36,467 nt of DNA, taken from JBDRLU01 sp043812795 (GTDB lineage: Bacteria; Chloroflexota; Dehalococcoidia; Dehalococcoidales; UBA2162). How positions within the stretch are numbered: position 1 is the stretch's first letter; each line of letters opens with the position of its first letter. A model generated the notes under the pieces. It was not told where the DNA came from and searched no databases. It saw only the letters and a program-made list of their open reading frames with translations. The position numbers and the translations under genes are program-made. Location: NCBI GenBank assembly GCA_043812795.1, contig JBDRLU010000052.1, positions 1 to 36,467 of the forward strand. The letters run 5' to 3'. Of the stretch, positions 1 through 7,325 are shown one piece after another.

Positions 1-1
1 G

Positions 2-1717
2 GTCAGAGCAGAGCTATCCAGACATGGACTGGAGCAGACAGTCCGGTTGTGTGTCACGGGATGCCACGGTTTCTGTGAACAAGGCCCAGTTATGGTCATC
101 GAGCCAGGCAATATTTTCTATTGCCATGTCTCGCCGGAGGACACTTTTGAGATAGTATATCAGACTGTATTGAAAGGTGAGTTAATCGAGCGCCTGCTTT
201 ATACTGACCAAGTTTCAGGCGAGAAGTTTCGGACTCAGGCCGAGATTCCGTTTTATAAGGCACAGGACCGGCAGATATTGTCTCAGAACCGGATGGTTGA
301 TCCCGGCTCGATCGAGGACTATATCGTAGCCGGTGGATATTCCGCTGTAACCAGAGTGCTTAACAACGGTATGACCCCAGATAAAATAATTAAGGAAATA
401 AAGGAGGCAGGGTTGCGTGGACGCGGCGGTGGCGGATTCCCAACCGGACGTAAGTGGCAAGAGTGCTGCGAAGCGCCGGGAGACGAGAAGTACGTGATCT
501 GTAATGCTGACGAGGGTGACCCCGGGGCCTATATGGACCGGTGCGTGCTCGAGGGCAACCCGCACCTAGTTCTGGAAGGGATGATGATCGGGGCTAGGGC
601 TGTTGGCGCGCACAAAGGATATATCTACGTACGTAACGAATATCCGCTCGCAGTGGAGCATTCCCGAACCGCCGTCGAGCAAGCTCGTGAACTGGGTCTT
701 CTTGGCAACAATATATTAGGCTCATCATTTTCCTTCGATGTTGACATTGCCCGTGGCGGGGGAGCCTTTGTCTGCGGGGAATCAACAGCTCTAATGGCTT
801 CAATAGAGGGTAAAGTCGGTGAGCCCCGGGCCAAGGATGTCCACACTGTTGTGGACGGTCTTTATCACAAGCCAACTACACTTAATAATGTCGAGACCTG
901 GGCCAACGTACCATCTATAATTTTGAATGGCTCATCCTGGTTTGCCTCCCGGGGGACGAAGGGAAGTAAGGGAACAAAAATCCTCGCTCTAACCGGCCGC
1001 ATCAAGAACACCGGACTGGTTGAAGTGGCCATGGGTATGCCCATCCACGAGGTAGTGTTCGATATCGGAGGCGGTGCAGCCAACGGGAAAAAGATCAAGG
1101 CAGTCCAAATCGGCGGGCCGTCCGGCGGATGTCTGCCAGTAGACAGATTTGATCTTGAGATCGATTTCGATGTCCTTTCAGAAGCCGGATCAATGGTGGG
1201 ATCGGGTGGCATGGTAGTGATGGATGAAGAATCCTGCATGGTGGACGTAGCCAAGTATTTCCTGACTTTTCTACAAGACGAATCGTGTGGTAAGTGCTTG
1301 CCCTGCCGCTTAGGAATTGACCGAATGCTGGAGATAGTCACGGATATTACTGAGGGCCGAGGCAGAATGGAGAAGCTTGACCTCCTGGAAGAGCTTGCTG
1401 AGACTGTTGCCGAGACAGCTTTATGCGGGCTGGGTAAAACCGCGCCTAACCCGGTACTAACCACCTTACGTTATTTCCGCCCGGAGTACGAAGCGCACAT
1501 TAACGAAAAGAAATGTCCAGGGGGGGTCTGTGCAGCCCTGATTACGTACCAGATTGACCCGGAGAAGTGTACCGGCTGTGGGGTCTGTTTGCACGGATGC
1601 GTTCATAGGGCGATCACCGGAGAGAAAAAGCAAACCCACATTATTGATGTCCAACTATGTCAGAAATGTGGGATTTGCCGAAGTGAGTGCAAGTTTGATG
1701 CGGTTCGGGTCGTCTAA
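2..1717 (+). CDS. NuoF/HoxF-type NADH-binding flavoprotein with C-terminal 2[4Fe-4S] ferredoxin domain (5' partial)
   Basis: The reading frame is open to the left edge, so the true start lies upstream; a TTG at 47 is only the first internal start-like codon. The visible order is the end of a thioredoxin-like [2Fe-2S] domain (motif GCHGFCE), then the NuoF core with the FMN/NAD loop GRGGGGFPTG (about residue 125 counted from the TTG) and ADEGDPGA. Next is the N3-type cluster CGKCLPC (Cys 414, 417, 420) with its distant Cys 460, and finally two ferredoxin motifs (Cys 508-518 and 538-548). This layout is that of HydB/HoxF/NfnB-like diaphorase subunits, which pass electrons between NADH and ferredoxin or a partner enzyme in the cytoplasm. 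The next gene starts 17 bases downstream and encodes the matching HoxU-type subunit. The partner catalytic subunit is not in the window, so hydrogenase, formate dehydrogenase or another oxidoreductase cannot be told apart. Confidence 0.9.
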   Translation, partial: VRAELSRHGLEQTVRLCVTGCHGFCEQGPVMVIEPGNIFYCHVSPEDTFEIVYQTVLKGELIERLLYTDQVSGEKFRTQAEIPFYKAQDRQILSQNRMVDPGSIEDYIVAGGYSAVTRVLNNGMTPDKIIKEIKEAGLRGRGGGGFPTGRKWQECCEAPGDEKYVICNADEGDPGAYMDRCVLEGNPHLVLEGMMIGARAVGAHKGYIYVRNEYPLAVEHSRTAVEQARELGLLGNNILGSSFSFDVDIARGGGAFVCGESTALMASIEGKVGEPRAKDVHTVVDGLYHKPTTLNNVETWANVPSIILNGSSWFASRGTKGSKGTKILALTGRIKNTGLVEVAMGMPIHEVVFDIGGGAANGKKIKAVQIGGPSGGCLPVDRFDLEIDFDVLSEAGSMVGSGGMVVMDEESCMVDVAKYFLTFLQDESCGKCLPCRLGIDRMLEIVTDITEGRGRMEKLDLLEELAETVAETALCGLGKTAPNPVLTTLRYFRPEYEAHINEKKCPGGVCAALITYQIDPEKCTGCGVCLHGCVHRAITGEKKQTHIIDVQLCQKCGICRSECKFDAVRVV

Positions 1718-1734
1718 GAAAGTGAGGTATCAAG

Positions 1735-2436
1735 ATGCAGCAATACGTTAACGTTAGCATAGACGGGGCCATCATCCATGCAATCAAGGGGACCAGTGTG
1801 CTCGACACCGCCATCGAATACGGCATCTGCATCCCCCATCTGTGTCATGTTCCCAATCTATCTGACATTGGTGCGTGCCGGCTTTGCATTGTCGAACATG
1901 TAGTCAACGGACGTTCCAAAATCACCACCTCCTGTACCTTAAATGTGGAGGAGGGTATGGTAGTCATGGCTAATACGGAAAAAGTCCGGAGGTTGCGCTG
2001 CAATCTAGCCGAACTGCTGGTCGCCCAGGCCCCCAACTCCCGCGCTATTCAGGACATCGCTGTACGCTGTGGGGTCAAGGAAGTCCGTTATCCGTTCCGA
2101 AACGAGGACTGTGTTCTGTGTGGACGCTGCGTGCGGGTTTGTGCCGAGGTCTGGCAGGCACGGGCGAAGGGATTTGTTGGGCGGGGTAAGGACCGCCACG
2201 TTGACTATCCGTTTGGTATCCGCCCCGATTTTTGCAAGCAATGCGGTAGCTGCATTGAGCTTTGCCCCATGACTATCACCCCTTGCAACGGTCCGATGAA
2301 ACCCGGTGAAGAACGCCTCTGCAGTAATTGCGAATCACAACTCATAACTAACGAACAGGCACCGGGCAGTTGCGTGTGGTGTAAATTAGGCGAAGGCTTC
2401 AATTGCGGGCGCTATGCTGGCAGCCGTGCCAAATAG
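1735..2436 (+). CDS. HoxU/NuoG-like 2Fe-2S plus 2[4Fe-4S] electron-transfer protein
   Basis: 233 residues. The N-terminal plant-type [2Fe-2S] domain has ligand Cys in CIPHLC, GACRLC and the following SCT. The middle region, where NuoG/HoxU normally carries the His-Cys3 cluster (HPxDC motif), reads APNSRAIQDIA and has no ligands, so that cluster is lost. A two-cluster ferredoxin domain follows (CVLCGRCVRVC and CKQCGSCIELCP). The last 40 residues add a further Cys set (CSNC, CVWC and a final Cys) that could bind zinc or another cluster. The ATG is preceded by AGTGAGGT. It sits 17 bases behind the NuoF-type gene, so the two should form one NADH-oxidising electron-transfer module. The role is inferred from family; the terminal partner is unknown. 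Confidence 0.85.
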   Translation: MQQYVNVSIDGAIIHAIKGTSVLDTAIEYGICIPHLCHVPNLSDIGACRLCIVEHVVNGRSKITTSCTLNVEEGMVVMANTEKVRRLRCNLAELLVAQAPNSRAIQDIAVRCGVKEVRYPFRNEDCVLCGRCVRVCAEVWQARAKGFVGRGKDRHVDYPFGIRPDFCKQCGSCIELCPMTITPCNGPMKPGEERLCSNCESQLITNEQAPGSCVWCKLGEGFNCGRYAGSRAK

Positions 2437-2450
2437 CAAAGGAGGAACGT

Positions 2451-2633
2451 ATGATGAGATTCGGTCTCGATAGGCTGGAGGTACAGGCGGTCTTTAGGCG
2501 GACAATTTCTGGCAGACTTGAGAACAAAGATGATAAATTCATACTTTGTCTTGCCAACACTCTCGGAGAGATTATAGAAGAGAACAATAAAAAGTTGTGC
2601 GAACAGCTTGAAGAATATTTGAAAAGGAGATAG
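2451..2633 (+). CDS. small helical protein of unknown function (60 aa)
   Basis: The ATG at 2451 is chosen because GGAGGA lies five bases upstream. A longer in-frame start at 2403 would run through the end of the preceding gene and lacks such a site. The product is charged and predicted from sequence to be largely helical, with an acidic/basic C-terminal helix (EEYLKRR). There is no signal peptide, membrane segment or Cys ligand set. I do not recognise a family. It sits 14 bases after the HoxU-type gene and six bases before the glutamine synthetase gene, and its own tail supplies the ribosome site of the latter (AAGGAGA). It therefore belongs to the operon and may be a small accessory or regulatory subunit; that is inference. 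Confidence 0.65.
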   Translation: MMRFGLDRLEVQAVFRRTISGRLENKDDKFILCLANTLGEIIEENNKKLCEQLEEYLKRR

Positions 2634-2639
2634 TAAGCT

Positions 2640-4145
2640 ATGGCCGATGCTGGTATTGCGATGAGCCCAAACACCCTAGTCCGGTATCTTGGAAAACCTC
2701 CTGACGAATTCACCAAGCAAGACCTAGTCAAATTTGTTGAAGATAATAACATTGAGGCCATTAATTTCCGGCATCTGGGAGGAGATGGTAGGCTTAAAAC
2801 ACTGAACTTCGTTATCAGCAGCAAGTCACAGTTGGACCGCCTTTTGTCTGCTGGGGAAAGGGTAGATGGCTCCAGCTTGTTTTCGTATATTGACTCAGCC
2901 TCGAGCGATCTGTACGTTATTCCTCGATACAAGACAGCATATATAAACCCGTTTTCTACTATGCCCACTATTGAGATGCTCTGCTCATATTACACAAAGG
3001 ATGGTAATCGGCTTCCAAGTTCTCCAGAAAACATACTGAGGAAAGCCAACGAGGTACTCATTAAGAGCACCGGTCTAAATCTACAGGCGATGGGTGAACT
3101 GGAGTATTATGTTGTCTCAAGCAGACAGAGTCTATATCCCACACTGGCTCAAAAGGGGTATCAAGAGTCAGCGCCATTTTGTAAGTGGGAAAAGTTAAGA
3201 TACGAGGCGATGAAAGCCATCGCCCAGGCGGGAGGATATATAAAGTATGGACATTCCGAAGTAGGCCACATATGTGGCGAAGAACAGGAGATGGAGCAAA
3301 ATGAGATTGAGTTCCTCCCAGTGGCGGCTGAAGATGCAGCCGATCAAATTGTCATTGCTAAGTGGATACTCAGGATGATTGGATACAAATATGGCGTAGT
3401 AATTACATTTGCCCCAAAAATCCTGGTAGGACATGCAGGGAGCGGTCTACATATCCACACTAGGTTGATGAGAAACGGTAATAACGTGATGGTTGAGGGT
3501 AATGTGTTAAGTGATATTGCAAGGAAGACCATCGCCGGTTACCTTAGCCTAGCCCCTTCCCTGACCGCACTTGGCAATACCGTCCCCCTTTCTTTTCTAA
3601 GATTGGTACCTAATCAGGAAGCACCCACAAACGTCTGTTGGGGTGACCGAAATAGGTCCGTTCTGGTGCGGGTTCCATTGGGATGGCTGAATGTAGGGAA
3701 CATGATGAAGGATGCAAATCCGCAAGAAACAACCGATCCTGCCACGTTCGCCGATAGTCAGACTGTAGAATTCCGTTGCCCGGATGGTTCGGCGAACGTC
3801 CATCTTCTAATGGCCGGGCTGGCCGTTGCAGCTCGCCATGGGCTTGAAATGGAAGATTCCTTAGAGCTAGCTCGCAGGCTCTACGTCGATGTGAACATAT
3901 TTTCCAGGGAACACAGTAAGATACAGCAAACGTTACCCCAATTGCCTGTTTCATGCTGGGATTCGGCCGAGAGTCTTATTAAAGATCGCCATATATATGA
4001 GAAGGACGGTGTCTTTCCGCCCGTAGTCGTTGACGGTTTGACGAAAATTCTACGGAGCTACAATGATAGGGACCTTAGCCAAAGGTACTATGGCAAAGGA
4101 GACGAAATCCAGAAACTTGTCGACGAGTATTTTCATTTTTCCTAG
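2640..4145 (+). CDS. glutamine synthetase family protein (divergent GSI-type ligase)
   Basis: 501 residues with the beta-grasp domain first and the catalytic domain after it. All key GSI residues can be aligned: VDGSSL (75-80), metal Glu 153 and 155 in ELEYY, Glu 207 in HSEVG, Glu 222 in QNEIEF, His 271/273 in GSGLHIH, Arg 321 and Glu 327 in RLVPNQEAP, Arg 339 and 344 in NRSVLVR, and Glu 377/Arg 379 in VEFRCPDGSAN. Two points are unusual. The usual NSYKRL is LSFLRL here, and the loop between the two metal Glu (207 and 222) is about seven residues longer than normal. An ATP-dependent gamma-glutamyl ligation is likely, but the acceptor may be ammonia, an amine or another nitrogen compound. The gene is the last of the operon that starts with the NADH-linked Fe-S flavoprotein, an uncommon setting for housekeeping glnA. 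I see no adenylylation Tyr motif. Confidence 0.85.
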   Translation: MADAGIAMSPNTLVRYLGKPPDEFTKQDLVKFVEDNNIEAINFRHLGGDGRLKTLNFVISSKSQLDRLLSAGERVDGSSLFSYIDSASSDLYVIPRYKTAYINPFSTMPTIEMLCSYYTKDGNRLPSSPENILRKANEVLIKSTGLNLQAMGELEYYVVSSRQSLYPTLAQKGYQESAPFCKWEKLRYEAMKAIAQAGGYIKYGHSEVGHICGEEQEMEQNEIEFLPVAAEDAADQIVIAKWILRMIGYKYGVVITFAPKILVGHAGSGLHIHTRLMRNGNNVMVEGNVLSDIARKTIAGYLSLAPSLTALGNTVPLSFLRLVPNQEAPTNVCWGDRNRSVLVRVPLGWLNVGNMMKDANPQETTDPATFADSQTVEFRCPDGSANVHLLMAGLAVAARHGLEMEDSLELARRLYVDVNIFSREHSKIQQTLPQLPVSCWDSAESLIKDRHIYEKDGVFPPVVVDGLTKILRSYNDRDLSQRYYGKGDEIQKLVDEYFHFS

Positions 4146-4937
4146 AAGTAGTCTCCTACATGTTCCTGATTTCTTTTAGAAGCTGGTTTTATTAGAGCTA
4201 CATATTCGTATCAGGACAGAATTGCCCCAATCTTTCCCAATCGAGAGAAGGATATGATTCCTAACAGCAAAATTATCGAGTTTTATGGTTGCTGCTAGAC
4301 CCAAAATCGGAACCAAAGTCCGTGAAGTCGCCTAAGCAAATGAGTAAGCTCAAAGACTATGCGCATAGTTCATTGCTCAAGTTAGCTTGCCTGAATCCAT
4401 TAATACCGTCTAGTATCTAGGTCACTATTCATCTTTTTGTGTAATATCACTAGGCAAGAGGGAGTGCGGTCTTGCTTAAATTTGGGAATGAAGTCTCTAC
4501 GGACACGAGTAACCACTAGTTGGAAGCGAGGGTTAATTCGAAGAATGCCTCGATATCTCGGTGTGTAATACTCTTCTTTGGCGGAGTAAATTGAGTTATT
4601 GCATACTAGTCAGGCTAGCCAACAGTTTGCCATTAAACAGAGCAACTCCATGGTCGTGCCGAGTGTTTTAAAGCATTATAATGGGGAGTCCCCGCTATCT
4701 TCCATGCGTCTCCTTAATATTTCTTACAACATTCACAACGAAGGGAAGAGGAGAGGGCCGATTACCTGTTCGGCTTCCCCTGAGATGGGAAGGGGATGAG
4801 TGTAATAAGAGGGCGTAGCCCTCTTAGACACCTGTGTTACAGATCAGGTTCTGGTCTTTTCGGGTAATGGATAGTGTCTTCATGAAACACGTCCTTCACG
4901 GAGGTAATATTAAGCTTATGGGGGTGAATTCTTAATC
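4146..4937. other. long gene-poor stretch
   Basis: About 790 bases between the glutamine synthetase gene and tRNA-Ser. Both strands are broken by frequent stops. The longest frame (66 codons, 4599-4799) has no ribosome site and a random-looking translation. No transposase or tRNA remnant is recognisable. The only structured part is a repeat copy near the right end (4774-4835). It could be a decayed gene or a long untranslated region. Confidence 0.5.
4774..4835 (+). repeat. two-hairpin dispersed repeat, copy 1 (diverged)
   Basis: First stem CTTCCC (4774-4779) with GGGAAG (4787-4792), then a short AT-rich spacer. The second stem is TAAGAGGGC, loop gta, GCCCTCTTA (4806-4826). It has the same architecture as the copies at 6352, 16265, 33729 and 35289, with a weaker first hairpin. 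Confidence 0.7.
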
Positions 4938-5029
4938 TGGCGGAGGGAGTGGGATTCGAACCCACGACCCCGATTTCTCAGGGCAAGCGCTTAGCAGGCG
5001 CCCGCACTAGACCACTATGCGATCCCTCC
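4938..5029 (-). tRNA. tRNA-Ser(GCT)
   Basis: Read on the minus strand. Acceptor stem GGAGGGA pairs with TCCCTCC, then discriminator G and an encoded CCA. The anticodon loop is CTGCTAA (anticodon GCT) on a GGCGC/GCGCT stem. A long variable arm (CCCTG/CGGGG) is typical of serine tRNA. The T-loop is TTCGAAT. Confidence 0.95.
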
Positions 5030-5107
5030 CTTTGGTCGGTCACTGGTCTATTATATGCTATTTTTTGTGGTTATGGCGAGGGGTTTGCTATGAGGGTATC
5101 CGAAGTT

Positions 5108-5222
5108 GTCATTCTGAGCACATTCGCTCCGCTCAGTGTAAACTTAGCGAAGAATCCGTATGCGTTGCCACATAAACGGATTCTTCAGTCGTCCTTCTTA
5201 GAAGGACTCCTTCGAGAATGAC
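5108..5222. repeat. MITE-like palindromic repeat
   Basis: A 115-base element bounded by inverted GTCATTCT (5108) and AGAATGAC (to 5222). Inside are an 11-base inverted pair (GAAGAATCCGT at 5149, ACGGATTCTTC at 5176) and a tight hairpin GTCCTTCT-t-AGAAGGAC (5191-5207). No coding capacity. It lies between tRNA-Ser and the end of the nitronate monooxygenase gene. Related end motifs recur around 35460-35600. Confidence 0.6.
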
Positions 5223-5250
5223 ATTTTCTGAAAGTCCTCGCAATGACATC

Positions 5251-6225
5251 TCAACGGCACATCGGGTAAAGTTGCTTTTTAATTACTTCCCCGGCACCGC
5301 GGATAATCCGGTCGATAACCTCTTTCACGGTAGGAATATCGTGAATCAGCCCCACCACCTGGCCGCAATCGGCCAATCCTGCATTTAGCTCGCCTTCAAG
5401 ATAGACCCGCCGCTGGTTCTCGCCGCGGGTAATGGTCAATAGTTGCTCCAGCGTGGTGCCCTTGCTTTCCATTTCCAGCACTTTTAGTGCCGGCTCGTTC
5501 TTCAGATTGCGGTCGGGATTGCGGATGGAGCGTTGCGTCACTACCGTGTCGGTCTCGCTGGCGCGGAGCAGCCATTCTTTGAATTTGGGATGGGCCGGGC
5601 ACTCTTTGGTCGCCATGAAGCGTGTTCCCATGAGCACACCGTCCGCCCCTAAGGCCAGGGCGGCGACGAAGCCCCGAGCGTCAGCAAAGCCTCCGCCGGC
5701 GATGACCGGGATTTTTACGGCGTCCACGGTCGCCCGTATCAGGACTAATGAACTGGTATCATCCGGCCCGGGGTGTCCGCCACATTCGAAGCCGACGACA
5801 GAGACAGCATCGCAGCCGATGGCCTCGGCCGTCCTGGCGAACTTTACTGCCCCCGGCGCCTTGTGGATGACCTTGATTTTACCTTCTTTGAACTGCTTCA
5901 TGTGCTCTTCCGGGCTGCGTCCCGAGGTCTCGACGATGGGTACTCCCTCGTTAATCATCACGTCAATGTACTCTGCCGTATTCACCGGGCGCATGGACGG
6001 GAACAGGTTGAGGTTAACGCCGAAAGGTTTATCGGTGAGACTTTTGACCTTGCGTATTTCGTCGCGTAGCTCCTCTTTGGTGGCGAGGTTGGCCGACGTA
6101 ATTATGCCCAGGCCACCGGCATTGGAGACGGCTGCAGCCAGCTCCGCCCGTGATAGCCACATCATCCCGCTCTGAATAATCGGGTATTTAATGTTCAGTA
6201 ACTTAGTAATCCTGGTCTCAAACAC
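5251..6225 (-). CDS. nitronate monooxygenase / FabK-like FMN flavoprotein
   Basis: A TIM-barrel flavoprotein of about 324 residues. N-terminal FETRITKLLNIKYPIIQSGM and AELAAAVSNAGGLGI, the FMN/active-site segment GFECGGHPG with the family His, and the phosphate-binding stretch IPVIAGGGFADARG followed by GADGVLMGTRF are all present. The family oxidises nitronates to carbonyl compounds, and the close relative FabK reduces enoyl-ACP. Sequence alone favours NMO, but FabK activity is possible. The start is GTG at 6225, nine bases after GAGGAGGC. An upstream ATG at 6309 lies inside the -35 box of a good promoter, so it cannot be used. Single-gene unit by appearance. Confidence 0.85.
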   Translation of the reverse strand: MFETRITKLLNIKYPIIQSGMMWLSRAELAAAVSNAGGLGIITSANLATKEELRDEIRKVKSLTDKPFGVNLNLFPSMRPVNTAEYIDVMINEGVPIVETSGRSPEEHMKQFKEGKIKVIHKAPGAVKFARTAEAIGCDAVSVVGFECGGHPGPDDTSSLVLIRATVDAVKIPVIAGGGFADARGFVAALALGADGVLMGTRFMATKECPAHPKFKEWLLRASETDTVVTQRSIRNPDRNLKNEPALKVLEMESKGTTLEQLLTITRGENQRRVYLEGELNAGLADCGQVVGLIHDIPTVKEVIDRIIRGAGEVIKKQLYPMCR

Positions 6226-6280
6226 GCTCGGTTGCCTCCTCTTTTCCGTATCGCCTTTCATATCAAACACGTGACGTTGT

Positions 6281-6309
6281 ATTATAGCAACTTCAAAGTA
6301 AGGTAACAA
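6281..6309 (-). promoter_or_regulatory. promoter of the nitronate monooxygenase gene
   Basis: On the minus strand, -35 TTGTTA (6309-6304), a 17-base spacer and -10 TATAAT (6286-6281). Transcription would begin near 6274, about 50 bases before the GTG at 6225. Confidence 0.7.
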
Positions 6310-6351
6310 CCATATTTTCTTTCATTTTTGGCTGGCATTTCTTTAAAGTAC

Positions 6352-6427
6352 GACCTCACCCTAACCCTCTCCTAAAAGGAGAGGGGAGATAAATATAAGA
6401 GGGCTTCGCCCTCTTCTGACAACTTCC
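6352..6427 (+). repeat. two-hairpin dispersed repeat, copy 2
   Basis: Starts GACCTCACCC. First stem CCCTCTCC (6365-6372) with GGAGAGGG (6378-6385). Second stem AAGAGGGC, loop ttc, GCCCTCTT (6397-6415), then the common tail CTGACAACTTCC. It lies between the divergent promoter regions of the nitronate monooxygenase gene and birA. Confidence 0.85.
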
Positions 6428-6460
6428 ACCACATGCAAACAGCGCCTAGAGGGAAATTGG

Positions 6461-7282
6461 ATGCGTTCGAGGGCGCTGGTGTGTTATATTATTCCAATGT
6501 CTATGGATAATGAAAACCTATCCTCACAGACAATTACCGAGGGACTGGGTACTCGCTTTATCGGGCAAAGGGTCCTTTATTTTCCCAGCGTGACTTCGAC
6601 TAATGATGTTGCCCGCCAGGAAGCGCAGCAGGGAGCGCCGGAAGGCACTGCTGTAATTGCCGACGAGCAAACGGCGGGCAAAGGACGGCTCAAGCGGACA
6701 TGGCTGACACCGAAAGGTAATGTGGCGGTATCAATTGTTTTCCGTCCCGCCCTATCTCATTTATCCTCATTTATCATGCTGGCTTCGCTGGCGGTGGTCC
6801 ATACCATTAAGTCAGTTACCGGCGTGGTGGCACAGATTAAATGGCCGAACGATGTGCTCATCAACGGTAAAAAGGTCTGTGGCATTCTTATCGAAAGTGA
6901 CGTGCGGGGAGATAAAGTGAACTTTGCCGTCGTCGGTATTGGCATAAACGTCAATTTGAGCCTGGCTGATTTCCCCGAAGTTCGGGCAACGGCGACCAGC
7001 CTTTCCGACGAATCAGGGCGGAACGTATCCCGCTCAAGTGTCATCCGCTGCTTGCTGGTGGAAATAGAAAAGCTCTACCTGGTATTGTCCAGCGGCGGTC
7101 CCATTTATGAAGAATGGCGCGGTAATCTGGTAACCCTGGGCCAACAGGTCCGTGTCCGGTCCGGTGAAACGGTATATGAAGGTACCGCCGAATCAGTGGC
7201 CCGGGATGGCAGCCTGCTTCTCCGTGGCTCGGACGGCAGTCTGCGGCAAATCCTGGTCGGTGATGTTACCCTGCGCGACTGA
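6461..7282 (+). CDS. birA: biotin--[acetyl-CoA carboxylase] ligase (HTH-less BirA)
   Basis: Attaches biotin through biotinyl-AMP to carrier domains such as AccB or decarboxylase biotin subunits. The catalytic domain begins after about 35 residues with VTSTNDVARQEA. The adenylate/biotin loop is TAGKGRLKRTW, KWPNDVLINGKK follows, and the small C-terminal SH3-like domain ends in GDVTLRD. There is no N-terminal helix-turn-helix, so it should be a class I ligase without repressor function. The start at 6461 has GAGGGA upstream; ATG codons at 6497 and 6503 are alternatives that would remove a poorly conserved leader. A biotin client that would fit is the sodium-pump decarboxylase whose membrane subunits are encoded at 26820-28148, though its alpha subunit is not in the window. 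Confidence 0.9.
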   Translation: MRSRALVCYIIPMSMDNENLSSQTITEGLGTRFIGQRVLYFPSVTSTNDVARQEAQQGAPEGTAVIADEQTAGKGRLKRTWLTPKGNVAVSIVFRPALSHLSSFIMLASLAVVHTIKSVTGVVAQIKWPNDVLINGKKVCGILIESDVRGDKVNFAVVGIGINVNLSLADFPEVRATATSLSDESGRNVSRSSVIRCLLVEIEKLYLVLSSGGPIYEEWRGNLVTLGQQVRVRSGETVYEGTAESVARDGSLLLRGSDGSLRQILVGDVTLRD

Positions 7283-7318
7283 AATAGTTAGAGGGGAAAT
7301 TTCCCCTCTAACTATTTC
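7281..7318. terminator. perfect 38-base palindrome between convergent genes
   Basis: Left arm 7281-7299 and right arm 7300-7318 are exact reverse complements (19 pairs, no unpaired centre). It overlaps the birA stop codon and ends eight bases before the stomatin stop. Its position between convergent genes suggests a bidirectional terminator. Neither side has a long T-run, so this is inference. Confidence 0.6.
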
Positions 7319-7325
7319 ACCTTAC

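Noticed and set aside
865..1464. 199-codon open frame on the minus strand
   Set aside because: Lies inside the NuoF-type gene, antisense, without a recognisable product.
4599..4799. 66-codon frame in the gene-poor stretch
   Set aside because: No ribosome site, random-looking translation, and its end runs into a repeat copy.
5432..6175. 247-codon open frame on the plus strand
   Set aside because: Antisense to the nitronate monooxygenase gene, with low-complexity Ser/Arg-rich translation.
5251..6225. Calling the flavoprotein FabK because fabF is in the window
   Set aside because: The genes are 12 kb apart and the sequence fits nitronate monooxygenase at least as well; FabK is kept only as an alternative.
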